This document shows, in pieces, positions 52,725-61,292 of a stretch of DNA of 64,000 bases; the first letter of the stretch is position 1; each line of letters begins with the position of its first letter. Under the pieces are notes generated by a model that was not told the DNA's origin, made no database searches, and was given only the letters and a program-made list of their open reading frames with translations. The position numbers and the translations under genes are program-made. The stretch covers positions 1 through 64,000 of the forward strand of contig JAIBAG010000015.1 of NCBI GenBank assembly GCA_019695305.1, in the 5' to 3' direction. This DNA is from a bacterium (GTDB taxonomy: Bacteria > UBA10199 > JAIBAG01).

Positions 52725-53381
52725 TTATCTTTTCCCGTTTACCGAAATAATCCACGCCGGGCATTTTTGTAAAACCGTGGTGGTATTACGAACTGTACCT
52801 GCAGGAAGTGTATCGGGATCGATGGTCATGTTCACGCAATCCATTACCATGTTTTGTGGAGGAAGTACGGTTAGCCCAATGGGAGAAATGGGAACCATAG
52901 AATCGGCTGTCATGCATTGCCATTGATACAAGCCTTGTATGTCGTAAATACTAAGTCCAACCCATAAAATACTGCTAAAAACGGGGGGGATATTGCCCGT
53001 TAAGGTCACGGTTTCATTTCCGTTGTTGTAAACAATGCTATCAACACTGCAGTCAAAGTTTTCGTTGGTATAGTGATCAGTCACTTCGTAGCTGTATGTG
53101 CCATCGTAAAACCCTGCCGTTAAGGTATGTGTGTATTTGTTAACGCTAAAATAGGTAAGCTGCACATCGGTACTGTACTGAATATGCTTTAAAAAAGTTT
53201 CTATTTCGGTGCTTAAGCCCAAAGGGTCAATATCGCAGGTTTCCAAATTGTCATCTAAAGGACAAAAGTCTCCCGTATCTAACGCCTCCACAAGGGGCGA
53301 AGGTGGTAGTTCTATATTAACCTTATAACCCTGCAACCCTTGATAAATCTGTGCCTGATAAGTATTTGTATTTGTGCCCAT
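52725..53381 (-). CDS. Hypothetical protein without signal peptide
   Basis: A 218-residue protein beginning MGTNTNTYQAQIYQGLQGYKVNIELPP, with no export signal, membrane helix or recognised domain. It is rich in Thr, Asn, Val and Tyr, with a beta-like pattern (YEVTDHYTNENFDCSVDSIVYNNGNETVTLTG) and seven cysteines. Its upstream region has a strong dyad at 53421. The polar MGTN opening recalls the MGNN and MGSI starts of two other unknown genes here, but I see no alignment beyond that. Confidence 0.6.
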   Translation of the reverse strand: MGTNTNTYQAQIYQGLQGYKVNIELPPSPLVEALDTGDFCPLDDNLETCDIDPLGLSTEIETFLKHIQYSTDVQLTYFSVNKYTHTLTAGFYDGTYSYEVTDHYTNENFDCSVDSIVYNNGNETVTLTGNIPPVFSSILWVGLSIYDIQGLYQWQCMTADSMVPISPIGLTVLPPQNMVMDCVNMTIDPDTLPAGTVRNTTTVLQKCPAWIISVNGKR

Positions 53382-53420
53382 GCGCGCGTCTTACCGTAAG
53401 TGCTAAGCAAATGTAAATAC

Positions 53421-53445
53421 AAAAATGACGCAATACGTCATTTTT
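53421..53445. promoter_or_regulatory. Perfect inverted repeat between divergent genes
   Basis: AAAAATGACG and CGTCATTTTT form perfect 10-base arms with a 5-base centre. It sits 39 bases from the minus-strand start (53381) and about 65 bases from the plus-strand start (53510). It resembles a terminator in shape but follows no gene, so an operator controlling both genes, or a solitary attenuator, is more likely. Confidence 0.5.
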
Positions 53446-53509
53446 TACAGGGCGGGATTATGATGTGAAGACGCTTGATTTTATTATGTTTAATTTTTAA
53501 AAGGGATCT

Positions 53510-53815
53510 ATGCGTACCATTATAATACTCGTTTCTTTACTTTTTATAGCCTTTAACGCCCATGCGGTAACTTGGCCTATGACCATAAAAGGTCGTATTT
53601 CACGAGTAGAAAAAGGTCTTTATCATACCAACTGTTTTTTTGTGGAAGACGGCCAATTGGAAGAAATGGCCCTGTGGCCTCAAGATAAAATAAAATGTGA
53701 ACCCCTGATTGGCAAAAACATTAATGCCACCATTAATCACGAAAAAGTAAAAATAGAAGGTGAGTATGGTACATTAGATGTGTTGTGGTTAACAAACGCC
53801 GAAGTTATAAAATGA
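53510..53815 (+). CDS. Small exported protein, unknown
   Basis: A 101-residue protein with a signal peptide (MRTIIILVSLLFIAFNAHA) followed by a small beta-rich domain: TWPMTIKGRISRVEKGLYHTNCFFVEDG and LIGKNINATINHEKVKIEGEYGTLDVLWL. Two cysteines could form a disulfide. I do not recognise the family. A GGGATC box 5 bases upstream supports the start. It is convergent with the channel gene. Confidence 0.6.
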   Translation: MRTIIILVSLLFIAFNAHAVTWPMTIKGRISRVEKGLYHTNCFFVEDGQLEEMALWPQDKIKCEPLIGKNINATINHEKVKIEGEYGTLDVLWLTNAEVIK

Positions 53816-53827
53816 TATTTTTTTTGA

Positions 53828-54403
53828 TTAACCGTTTAAAACTTTTTCTATACGTTGATCGGGAACAATCCACATAAAGGCCACGCTTAAGTAAATGGCA
53901 AAGGCCACCCAGGGCTCTACAAACGAAAGCGGGATGGCTAGTGCGTACAGGGCTTGCGAGAATAAGCCTTTTACGTCTTTTCCCACGGCTTTGGCCAAGG
54001 TGGAATCTTTTCCATGCAGTTTAATAAGACTACGCGATAAAATATAATAAGAAAGTCCCGCCATAAACAACACCCCTCCATAAAGAGCCACGGGGGTGGG
54101 GGCAAAATGATTTTCACCCATCCAGGCGGTAGCAAACGGAAAAAGAGATAGCCAAAAAAGCAGATGTAAGTTGGCCCACAAAATGCGGCCGTTTACCTGG
54201 CGTACGGTGTGTAGCATGTGATGATGATTATTCCAGTAAATACCCACATACATAAAACTTAAAATGTAGCTTAAAACGGTATGAAAAAGAGGGGTGAGCG
54301 CATCCAGATGTGTTCCCTGTGGTGGGGTGAGCTCTAACACCATAATGGTGATGATAATGGCTAGTACTCCGTCGCTAAAAGCTTCCAGTCTGTTTTTATT
54401 CAT
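53828..54403 (-). CDS. TMEM175/DUF1211-family ion channel
   Basis: A 191-residue membrane protein with about six helices. The N-terminus RLEAFSDGVLAIIITIMVLEL is the channel's conserved FSD motif, and YWNNHHHMLHTVRQVNGRILWANLHLLFWLSLFPFATAWMGE is the second family block. Bacterial members form potassium-permeable channels with one six-helix repeat per chain. Convergent with the preceding small gene. Confidence 0.85.
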   Translation of the reverse strand: MNKNRLEAFSDGVLAIIITIMVLELTPPQGTHLDALTPLFHTVLSYILSFMYVGIYWNNHHHMLHTVRQVNGRILWANLHLLFWLSLFPFATAWMGENHFAPTPVALYGGVLFMAGLSYYILSRSLIKLHGKDSTLAKAVGKDVKGLFSQALYALAIPLSFVEPWVAFAIYLSVAFMWIVPDQRIEKVLNG

Positions 54404-54552
54404 ATGGCATGTTTATGAGCAGTGTTTCTTTTTGGCAAGTAACATTGTTGGGGTATAGGTTTTATTTTTGATAGAAATTATTTTTAAATATATCTTTTCT
54501 ATTTTATTTTATTCTCTAAAATAAAGCGATCATCTTAATCAGGGGGAGGGGT

Positions 54553-55755
54553 ATGATGTTTCAATCAAAAATTCGTTTAATGGCGTTATTTTTTCTTTTT
54601 TTGGGCTTAGCTCACTGCGGCTCGGGTTCATCTCTTACAAGCGAAGAACAAGCTCAGGAAGATCTTGAAGCCGCAATTTTACCCGTTACTGAAGAAGTGT
54701 TTAACATTGTGGCCCAGGCTAATGGTTTAGAGGATGCAACGTCGGCACCCACGGCAATTAAAGCTTTAGGTAAAACCGTAGATACCACCAATTTAAATTG
54801 TAATTTTACCGAATCAGGTGGCAGTGGTATGGATTTAGCGCAAAATGGGCTGGCTGGTACTTTTGGTATTGCCGGCAGAAGTGGTTCTTTTGTTACTTTA
54901 ACAACCGATAGTTATTGCGGCAAGGGCGGTGAGTACACTGCCTTTTCTTTAAATGGAGCCACCAAGCTTTCATTTTCATGCAGTGGAATTAAGGCCACCG
55001 ATATCGTGTTGGGTAATGGGGTGTTTAAAACAACAGCCGATCAAACCGAATATTGGGGAACTTTTGGTTTAAGAGTAAGTAGTGGTTCGGTGAGAACGAT
55101 GAATATCCATATCATTTTCGGGGCAACAGCCGCTACCAGTTCGTGGCAGTTTAAGTATGTAGATACAGGTGTCACCTGGGTTAGTAATAATTTAGGAAGT
55201 TATAGTTGCCAAGGAAACTCTACCGAAGAAGCTCCAGAACCAACTGGTAGCATGAGTAATCTTTATTTATTTCACTCGGATGATGCCTTTACTGCCGATT
55301 TTGGAGGACGTACGGCTGCCGATTTCATTTGTCGTGTCACACACGATCAGAGTTTATCCGACTTAAACTGCATTAATGGTGTACGTGCTTTTTTAAGCGT
55401 TGATACCGATGATCAAATTTCCAATATGCCGGATAACTATGGGGTAGAAACAGATTTACCTATACTAGACGCGGCCAATTCGGATGCGGCTATAGCCGAT
55501 ACCTGGACTGCCATGTTGGCGGAACCTATAGAGTTTTCTGATCCTATTATCGATACGGCTCTAACGGTAGATTGGTGGAGTGGGAGTAGCGTTGTTGGTG
55601 ATGTAACGGATGGTTTTACCTGCGACGAGTGGACGTCTACCGATAGTATGATGAGTACAGCTACAGGGAAGGCAGATGTAAGAGATTTTGAGTGGATTAA
55701 TGATAGTGAAGGTTTTTGCGATGATAGCGCATACATTATGTGCCTGTGCTATTAA
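54553..55755 (+). CDS. DUF1554-like surface lipoprotein
   Basis: A 400-residue lipoprotein: IRLMALFFLFLGLAHCGSGSS has a lipobox with the lipidated cysteine. Residues ~30-220 are a beta-rich region without recognised motif. The last ~165 residues (NLYLFHSDDAFTADFGGRTAADFICRVTHDQS, LSDLNCINGVRAFLSVDTDDQISNMP, FTCDEWTS, GFCDDSAYIMCLCY) fit the DUF1554/C-type-lectin-like domain common in Leptospira surface proteins. Its ligand is unknown. GGGGGAGGGG upstream supports the start. Confidence 0.75.
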   Translation: MMFQSKIRLMALFFLFLGLAHCGSGSSLTSEEQAQEDLEAAILPVTEEVFNIVAQANGLEDATSAPTAIKALGKTVDTTNLNCNFTESGGSGMDLAQNGLAGTFGIAGRSGSFVTLTTDSYCGKGGEYTAFSLNGATKLSFSCSGIKATDIVLGNGVFKTTADQTEYWGTFGLRVSSGSVRTMNIHIIFGATAATSSWQFKYVDTGVTWVSNNLGSYSCQGNSTEEAPEPTGSMSNLYLFHSDDAFTADFGGRTAADFICRVTHDQSLSDLNCINGVRAFLSVDTDDQISNMPDNYGVETDLPILDAANSDAAIADTWTAMLAEPIEFSDPIIDTALTVDWWSGSSVVGDVTDGFTCDEWTSTDSMMSTATGKADVRDFEWINDSEGFCDDSAYIMCLCY

Positions 55756-55761
55756 TGAAAG

Positions 55762-57216
55762 TTATTTTTTGTGTTTCTTTTTGCCGCTGGCACCAAAGTA
55801 GTGGCGTTGTTTAAATTTTTTGTTGTGCTTTTTATGTTTTGAATGCGAATGGTCGTCGCTGCGATTACCTTCTTTATGATGATCTTCTTTTTTATGTGAA
55901 CGTTCTTCTCGCGTGGCTTGTTCCTTAAATAAATCCGGAAATTTCATGGCTAAAAAGCGGCCCACAATTTCTTCCTTGCTCATATCGGCAAGGCCCTGTT
56001 TCCATTCGTCACTCAACAGTTCCATTACACGTCCATGAGCCTTTTGTTCTTTAAAGGGAGCTAAGATATAACCCAATTTTTTCTGAGCAATTTCTTTGCC
56101 GCTGGGAATTTTGCCTTCGGTCATGCGGCTATTGGTCATCTTCTCAATCCGCGGGATAAGACCTCGGTTAGAAGGCGTTACTAAACTCATGGCATAGCCC
56201 GATTTTCCGCTGCGGGCGGTTCTTCCAATGCGGTGTACGTAATTATCAAGCTCGCGGGGGATAGAATAGTTAATAACGTGTGTCACATCCTTCACGTCAA
56301 TTCCACGGCTGGCTACATCGGTGCACACTAAAATGTTTACGCGTTTATTGCGAAAAGCTTGCATGGTGTATTCGCGGGCGTTCTGGTTTTTATCGCCGTG
56401 CAAACAATCTACTTTGTAGCCTTTATTACGCAAGGCTTCGGTTAAATCCATTACCAGTGCTTTGGTTTGGCAAAAAATAATGCCGTAAAAATCATCGGCG
56501 GCATCAATTAATTTGCAGAGGACATCCTGCTTTAAGGCCTCGCGGGTCAGATAATAAATTTGCTCGACAGTTGTTGAGAGCATTTCTTTTTTATTGATCT
56601 GCACATGTTTGGGTTTTTTAAGATAAGTATCGGCAATGCGGCGTACTTGCGGCTCCATGGTGGCCGAAAAAAGCCAGATGTTGCTGGTTTCGCGCGGGGA
56701 GGCTTTTAAAATTTCTTCCAGTTCATCTTTAAAACCCATCGAAATCATCTCGTCCGCTTCATCGAGAACTAAGGTTTTAAGATTATCCAGTTTTAAAGTT
56801 TTGCGTTCCAAATGATCAATCAAGCGGCCGGGAGTGCCGACAACGACATGCGCGCCGGCTTTAAGACCATGAAGCTGTTCGTGATAACCGGCCCCGCCGT
56901 AGATAGGGAGCGCTTTAATATGCAGATGTTTTCCTAAAAGATTAATCTGTCCAGCCACCTGAAGGGCTAATTCGCGGGTAGGGCACAAAACAAGCGCTTG
57001 AGTCACGCGTTTTGAAACATCAATGCGTTCTAAAAGAGGAATAGAAAAAGCAGCGGTTTTTCCCGTACCAGTAGCCGCTAATCCAATAAAATCAGTGGGT
57101 TCTCCCAAAAGAATAGGAAGTGCCTGCGATTGAATGCCAGTAGGGCTTTCATAATTAAGATCGGTAAGCGCCTGCATCAAGGGCGCACTTAAGTTTAAAT
57201 CAGCAAAAGTAGTCAT
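55762..57216 (-). CDS. DEAD-box RNA helicase
   Basis: A 484-residue ATP-dependent RNA helicase. Motif I is AATGTGKTAAF, Ia PTRELALQV, II VLDEADEMI, III LFSATMEPQ, V ASRGIDV and VI HRIGRTARSGKSG; a Q motif (ALTDLNYESPTGIQSQAL) precedes them. The C-terminal ~75 residues are rich in His and Lys (HKKEDHHKEGNRSDDHSHSK), like CsdA/DeaD-type tails that bind RNA. Likely roles are ribosome assembly or cold adaptation. It convergently abuts the DUF1554 gene. Confidence 0.95.
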   Translation of the reverse strand: MTTFADLNLSAPLMQALTDLNYESPTGIQSQALPILLGEPTDFIGLAATGTGKTAAFSIPLLERIDVSKRVTQALVLCPTRELALQVAGQINLLGKHLHIKALPIYGGAGYHEQLHGLKAGAHVVVGTPGRLIDHLERKTLKLDNLKTLVLDEADEMISMGFKDELEEILKASPRETSNIWLFSATMEPQVRRIADTYLKKPKHVQINKKEMLSTTVEQIYYLTREALKQDVLCKLIDAADDFYGIIFCQTKALVMDLTEALRNKGYKVDCLHGDKNQNAREYTMQAFRNKRVNILVCTDVASRGIDVKDVTHVINYSIPRELDNYVHRIGRTARSGKSGYAMSLVTPSNRGLIPRIEKMTNSRMTEGKIPSGKEIAQKKLGYILAPFKEQKAHGRVMELLSDEWKQGLADMSKEEIVGRFLAMKFPDLFKEQATREERSHKKEDHHKEGNRSDDHSHSKHKKHNKKFKQRHYFGASGKKKHKK

Positions 57217-57277
57217 AAGGGGGCCTGCTCTACACTAGGGGAACAAATAAAGATAGGTATATTTCGAGTGCTTTTTT

Positions 57278-57293
57278 TGGCATGAAGCTTGCT
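57278..57293 (+). promoter_or_regulatory. Sigma-54-like promoter, full consensus match
   Basis: TGGCATGAAGCTTGCT fits TGGYRYRNNNNTTGCW at every defined position with correct spacing. Predicted start ~57304, with a ~115-base leader before the unknown gene at 57419. The direction is away from the helicase gene. Confidence 0.65.
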
Positions 57294-57418
57294 ATCTTTA
57301 AAAATAGAGGGGGCGGTTTTGAAAAAAATAACAATGTTTTCGTATGTTACGGCCTTATGGTGTGAACAAGAAACAGGCAATTGCCGCAAAATAAGGCTGA
57401 AAACGGAAAGGATACAGT

Positions 57419-57988
57419 ATGGGTTCAATAGGTGATCTTTATAACAGTCAATTTCCCTCAAGTTCCGATATTCATTTGTGGAATAGTGAAATTGTACAGG
57501 TCGATGGTGTTGATTATGTCAAAGAAAATGCCTTGGATGATTATAATGGCGATGGGAAAAACGAGTTCATCTTGTATAAAGTAACCGGCTATTACGGTAA
57601 AAATAAAAATCCCCTTGTCCATAACGGGAGTCAAGAAGGTCTTGTTCGCTTTAGCAATGGCGATGGCTTTATTGATGTTGAAGCTCAAGTCTCTTATACC
57701 GAAACAACAACTTCAAAAGGGACTCGTCTTGTCGATAGAGGGGTTGTGGATTTAGAAACCCAAGAATCCGATATCGATTTTTATGGCTATGACGAATTTA
57801 TTTTTCATGTGGGAGATACATTAGCCTTAGGCGATGAAACGGTGACAGTGCTGGCGGCTAGTTATCAGCCGTTTCAGGGATTAAAGATTTTTGTGCTGAA
57901 TGAGAATGAGACTATTAGCCTGGTGGGTCGTCGCCGGCTAAAGCCTATAGAATCTTCAGGTATTGTGATTGATACGATTCGACAATAA
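57419..57988 (+). CDS. Unknown protein with EF-hand-like aspartate loop
   Basis: A 189-residue protein without signal peptide, opening MGSIGDLYNSQFPSSSDIHLWNSE. DDYNGDGKNEFILYK resembles a Ca-binding DxNxDG loop as in FG-GAP or dockerin proteins; the rest is beta-patterned (SYTETTTSKGTRLVDRGVVDLE, FIFHVGDTLALGDETVTVLAASYQPFQGLKIFVLN). No family recognised. GGAAAGG 7 bases before the ATG supports the start. Its promoter looks sigma-54 dependent. Confidence 0.65.
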   Translation: MGSIGDLYNSQFPSSSDIHLWNSEIVQVDGVDYVKENALDDYNGDGKNEFILYKVTGYYGKNKNPLVHNGSQEGLVRFSNGDGFIDVEAQVSYTETTTSKGTRLVDRGVVDLETQESDIDFYGYDEFIFHVGDTLALGDETVTVLAASYQPFQGLKIFVLNENETISLVGRRRLKPIESSGIVIDTIRQ

Positions 57989-57995
57989 TGCAAGT

Positions 57996-58742
57996 TCACC
58001 GTGAGGGAAGAACGCCGCGTTTTTTCTTATCTCCAAAAAGTTTGATAAATTGGCCAAAAGTATGCTGGCTAATAGTATTTAATCGTCCAAGGCAGACATC
58101 GGTTTCTTCTAAAATTTGCTCGGGATTGGGTTTGTGACGTAATTGTTTTAATTCCTCACAATGCATGGGCGTTGTGAGCCATCGATTAATCAGTGCTTTA
58201 TCAACTTCGAGATGAAATTGTAGCCCGTATACTTTAGATCCATAGCGAAAAGCCTGGTTAGGACAGAGGGCAGATTTGGCTAGTCGCACTGCCGATTTAG
58301 GTGTTTCAAACGCGTATCCATGCCACTGAAATAATTTTTCACAGGGTTCAAAGAATTTAAACAGAGGGTCCTCACTGGCTTCTTGTGTAAAATTAACATC
58401 ATGCCAGCCAATTTCCTTTTCATGGTTTTTAGAAACTGGTGCGCCCAATGTTTTGGCAATGAGTTGTGCTCCTAAACAAATACCTAAAATTGGGATATCC
58501 TTTTTAAGGGCCATTTCTATCAATTTAATTTCATAATTAAGATGTGGGTGTTTGTGGGTTTCGTCCACATTCATGGGGCCGCCTAATAACACAAGGCCGT
58601 TGTAGCCTTGTAAATCGGGTTTTAAATCGGGGAAACGGCTAAAATTGGCATAGCGAATACGAAAGCCGTTTTTTTTAAAGAGCGGATCGAGCGTTCCTAA
58701 AATTTGATGCGGGACATGTTGACAAACCAAGATTTTGGCCAT
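57996..58742 (-). CDS. GMP synthase-like class I glutamine amidotransferase
   Basis: A 248-residue class I GATase domain. The nucleophile is in GICLGAQLIAKTLG and the His/Glu pair in YGLQFHLEVDKALI. The upstream YNGLVLLGGPMNVDE is the oxyanion-loop block. It lacks a synthetase partner, so it resembles YfeJ-like stand-alone amidotransferases that deglutamylate small molecules. It is probably read with the two small genes downstream of it on the map (58756, 59071), which share its strand. Confidence 0.85.
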   Translation of the reverse strand: MAKILVCQHVPHQILGTLDPLFKKNGFRIRYANFSRFPDLKPDLQGYNGLVLLGGPMNVDETHKHPHLNYEIKLIEMALKKDIPILGICLGAQLIAKTLGAPVSKNHEKEIGWHDVNFTQEASEDPLFKFFEPCEKLFQWHGYAFETPKSAVRLAKSALCPNQAFRYGSKVYGLQFHLEVDKALINRWLTTPMHCEELKQLRHKPNPEQILEETDVCLGRLNTISQHTFGQFIKLFGDKKKRGVLPSR

Positions 58743-58755
58743 TTATTTATGTTTA

Positions 58756-59046
58756 TTAAAAAATAAAATTATAAAATTTTACCTCTACATCGTTTTCAAT
58801 CAAGTTTTTTGTATTTTCCATTAAAGCCTTAAAGTGCGGCGTATTGGTGTGCAGGTTAATAGCGGCCTCATTTTTGTATTGCTCGTAAAACAGGAACTCG
58901 CGAAGGTTTTTGGGGTTTTCCTGCAAGGTATAAAGAGCGCAGTCTGGTTCTCTTTTACGTACTTCTTTTACCATATTGATTAAGTGGTTTTTAAGTTCGT
59001 TTTCTTTTCCGGCTTTAGCCAGCCAGGCGGCAGTAATAATGATCAT
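58756..59046 (-). CDS. ABM-domain (YgiN-like) monooxygenase family protein
   Basis: A 96-residue antibiotic-biosynthesis-monooxygenase-fold protein. MIIITAAWLAKAGKENELKNHLINMVKEVRKREPDCALYTLQENP and LREFLFYEQYKNEAAINLHTNTPHFKALMEN are the characteristic half-barrel blocks, with EQY-x-[NS]-x3-[IL]-x2-H as the usual histidine region. Family members include quinol monooxygenases; a reaction cannot be assigned here. Confidence 0.85.
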   Translation of the reverse strand: MIIITAAWLAKAGKENELKNHLINMVKEVRKREPDCALYTLQENPKNLREFLFYEQYKNEAAINLHTNTPHFKALMENTKNLIENDVEVKFYNFIF

Positions 59047-59070
59047 ATTTTCCTTAGTATAAATAAAGTA

Positions 59071-59616
59071 CTACATCAGCAGCAAAGTACTATTGAGTTT
59101 AAGCCAGAGGCTAGCCTCTTTGTAATTGGGGTACATCATGGCCACTTGTTCCCAAAACCTATGAGAATGATTGTGATGTTTCAAATGGGCCAACTCGTGA
59201 ACGACCACATAATCCAAAACCCATAAAGGAGCAAGGACGAGCCTCCAAGTGAAATTAAGATTTCCTTTGATGCTGCACGATCCCCAGCGTCTTTTGGCCG
59301 AATTAATTTTAATGGTGCTGTAGGTAAGATGATGCGCTTGAGCATATAATTCAACGCGCTCTTTAAAAAGAAGCTTGGCCTGTTTTTTATAAGCTTTTAT
59401 CAATGAAGTCCGCGCTTGCGGATGAAAACGCAGGTATGGTGCAGGGCGTTTTTTGATGCGGCTTATCGTACGGTTAATCCACGGTGTTTTTTCGGCAATC
59501 ACTTGTTCTACAAAAGAAAGCGGGGCGCGCAATGGGACGCGTACAACAAGTTTGGCTTCTTGTGTGATGTGTAATCCTACCGTACGGCGTTTGCAGCGAA
59601 CAAGTTCGTAGTTCAT
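59071..59616 (-). CDS. YgjP/SprT-like zinc metallopeptidase
   Basis: A 181-residue protein. The catalytic motif is VVHELAHLKHHNHSHRFWEQV (HExxH plus a downstream His), and KINSAKRRWGSCSIKGNLNFTWRLVLAPLWVLDYV precedes it, as in the YgjP (DUF45/M48-related) family. The N-terminus KLVVRVPLRAPLSFVEQVIAEKTPWI is also family-typical. Substrate unknown. It lies 12 bases from the oxyR gene on the same strand. Confidence 0.85.
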   Translation of the reverse strand: MNYELVRCKRRTVGLHITQEAKLVVRVPLRAPLSFVEQVIAEKTPWINRTISRIKKRPAPYLRFHPQARTSLIKAYKKQAKLLFKERVELYAQAHHLTYSTIKINSAKRRWGSCSIKGNLNFTWRLVLAPLWVLDYVVVHELAHLKHHNHSHRFWEQVAMMYPNYKEASLWLKLNSTLLLM

Positions 59617-59628
59617 ATTTTTGCTTTC

Positions 59629-60585
59629 TTAGCACACATCCAATACTTTCTGGTTTTTATCAGGCTTTTGTCCAATTGTGGAAGGTAAATTTTTGGCTAC
59701 GGTTTCCTCGATAGCTTTAATGATACCCAGTTTCCAGTGATCGCGCCTGTAGATAAGGCTTATTTCGCGGGTGGGATGTGGTTGTTTAAATGGGCGTACA
59801 TGATTTTTAAGTTCGTCCTGGCGCAAGCCAAGCGTCATGAGTGCTGGTATAAATGTATAACCCATATTTTTTTGAACCAAACGGCGCAAGGTATCGAGGC
59901 TTCCACTCTGAAAGCGAATATTTCCCATGTTATCGGCATTGCTGCGTGGAAGAGAACAGTAATTGAGCATCTGGTCTTTAAAACAATGTCCATCTTCCAA
60001 AACCCACATTTCCAAATTATCCAATTTGTCGCGCGGAACTTCTTTTAGTTTGAGTAAGGGGTGGTTGGTAGAAAAATAAATATAGAAGGGCTCGTAGTAC
60101 AGTGGGTGCACCTTAAAGTTATTTTCTTCAAGAGGGGTTGCTAAAATGGCGCCGTCTAAATGATCGTTTTCCAACTCTTTAATAATGGTTTCAGTTTTCA
60201 TTTCCTCAATAAACAAACGCACGTGCGGAAAATTTTGAGAAAAGGGTTTTAATATGAGGGGGAGCAGGTGGCTTGCCACAGTTGGGATAATGGCTAATTT
60301 AAAATCGCCGCTCACGCCACCGCCTTTGGTTTGTTTAGAAATATGAAGTAGCTTGTCGTAGTTGCGCATGAGAGTTTTTGCCTGCTCTAAAAAGCGCTCA
60401 CCTTCGGGTGTGGGTAGAATGGGTTTTTTGCCACGATCAAAAATAATGATACCCACTTCATCCTCAAGTTTTTGGAGCTGTTGCGAGAGAGTAGGCTGGC
60501 TTACATGACTTTCTTTAGCGGCCTTTCCAAAATGCCTTAGTTTTTCAATAGTTAGGGCGTATTGAATTTGGGTTAATGACGGCAT
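59629..60585 (-). CDS. oxyR: OxyR, peroxide-sensing LysR-type regulator
   Basis: A 318-residue LTTR. The winged HTH is LTIEKLRHFGKAAKESHVSQPTLSQQLQKLEDEVGIIIFDR. The redox pair is present in MWVLEDGHCFKDQMLNYCSLPRS, matching the two regulatory cysteines (C199/C208 in E. coli OxyR) and the histidine-aspartate-glutamine context. It activates ahpC/ahpF on oxidation by peroxide. The gene is divergent from ahpC with an OxyR site between. The start ATG at 60585 was chosen over a TTG two codons upstream. Confidence 0.94.
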   Translation of the reverse strand: MPSLTQIQYALTIEKLRHFGKAAKESHVSQPTLSQQLQKLEDEVGIIIFDRGKKPILPTPEGERFLEQAKTLMRNYDKLLHISKQTKGGGVSGDFKLAIIPTVASHLLPLILKPFSQNFPHVRLFIEEMKTETIIKELENDHLDGAILATPLEENNFKVHPLYYEPFYIYFSTNHPLLKLKEVPRDKLDNLEMWVLEDGHCFKDQMLNYCSLPRSNADNMGNIRFQSGSLDTLRRLVQKNMGYTFIPALMTLGLRQDELKNHVRPFKQPHPTREISLIYRRDHWKLGIIKAIEETVAKNLPSTIGQKPDKNQKVLDVC

Positions 60586-60602
60586 AACCAAAACTTATCA
60601 TC

Positions 60603-60638
60603 ATAGTTAAAAACTATCAATTCATAAATATAATCGAT
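60603..60638. promoter_or_regulatory. OxyR binding site
   Basis: ATAGTTAAAAACTAT (60603-60617) fits the OxyR half-site ATAGnTnnnAnCTAT fully, and ATAAATATAATCGAT (60624-60638) is a second half that differs at two conserved positions, 21 bases away. This is the tandem arrangement used by OxyR tetramers. It serves both oxyR and ahpC. Confidence 0.8.
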
Positions 60639-60720
60639 TTTACTTATTTATTGGCTTGGCGCACATTGGGTTCAACACTTCTTCATGTAGAAGAAGATTA
60701 ACAAAATTTGGAGACTAACT

Positions 60721-61287
60721 ATGAACACAATCATCAACACAAAAGTAATCGATTTTAGTGTGCAGGCTTACCACGATGGAAAATTTAAAACCGTCACCCA
60801 GAAGGATATTGAGGGTAAGTGGAGCATATTCTTTTTTTACCCTGCCGATTTCACCTTTGTTTGCCCTACCGAATTAGGGGATATGGCCGACAAATATGAA
60901 ACGTTTCAAAAAATGGGTGTGGAAGTGTACTCGGTGAGTACCGATACGCACTTTGTGCACAAAGCATGGCACGATGCATCCGATACCATCAAAAAAATAA
61001 AATACCCCATGCTGGCCGACCCCACCGGTACCTTAACGCGTGCGTTTGGTGTGCATATTGAAGAAGCGGGCTTGGCCTACCGTGGCACCTTTGTGGTGAA
61101 CCCCGAAGGTAAAATTAAAATTGTGGAGATCAACGACAACGGCATTGGGCGTAGCGCCGATGATCTGTTGCGCAAAGTGCAGGCCGCACAATTTGTGGCC
61201 GAACACCCAAGTGAAGTGTGCCCTGCTAAATGGAAGCCCGGCGAAAAAACCTTAAAACCCGGTTTGGATTTAGTAGGTAAAATCTAA
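60721..61287 (+). CDS. ahpC: Alkyl hydroperoxide reductase subunit C (2-Cys peroxiredoxin)
   Basis: A 188-residue typical 2-Cys peroxiredoxin reducing H2O2 and organic peroxides in the cytoplasm. The peroxidatic cysteine is in FYPADFTFVCPTELGDM and the resolving cysteine in SEVCPAKWKPGEKTL. AYRGTFVVNPEGKIKIVEINDNGIGR is the typical peroxiredoxin central block. It is followed by ahpF with a hairpin between. A perfect 7-base leader hairpin lies at 60678-60696 just before its ribosome binding site (GGAG). Confidence 0.96.
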   Translation: MNTIINTKVIDFSVQAYHDGKFKTVTQKDIEGKWSIFFFYPADFTFVCPTELGDMADKYETFQKMGVEVYSVSTDTHFVHKAWHDASDTIKKIKYPMLADPTGTLTRAFGVHIEEAGLAYRGTFVVNPEGKIKIVEINDNGIGRSADDLLRKVQAAQFVAEHPSEVCPAKWKPGEKTLKPGLDLVGKI

Positions 61288-61292
61288 ATAAT

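Noticed and set aside
54432-54450. Sigma-54-like TGGCAAG before the DUF1554 lipoprotein
   Set aside because: The -12 part reads ATTGTT instead of TTGC at the right spacing.
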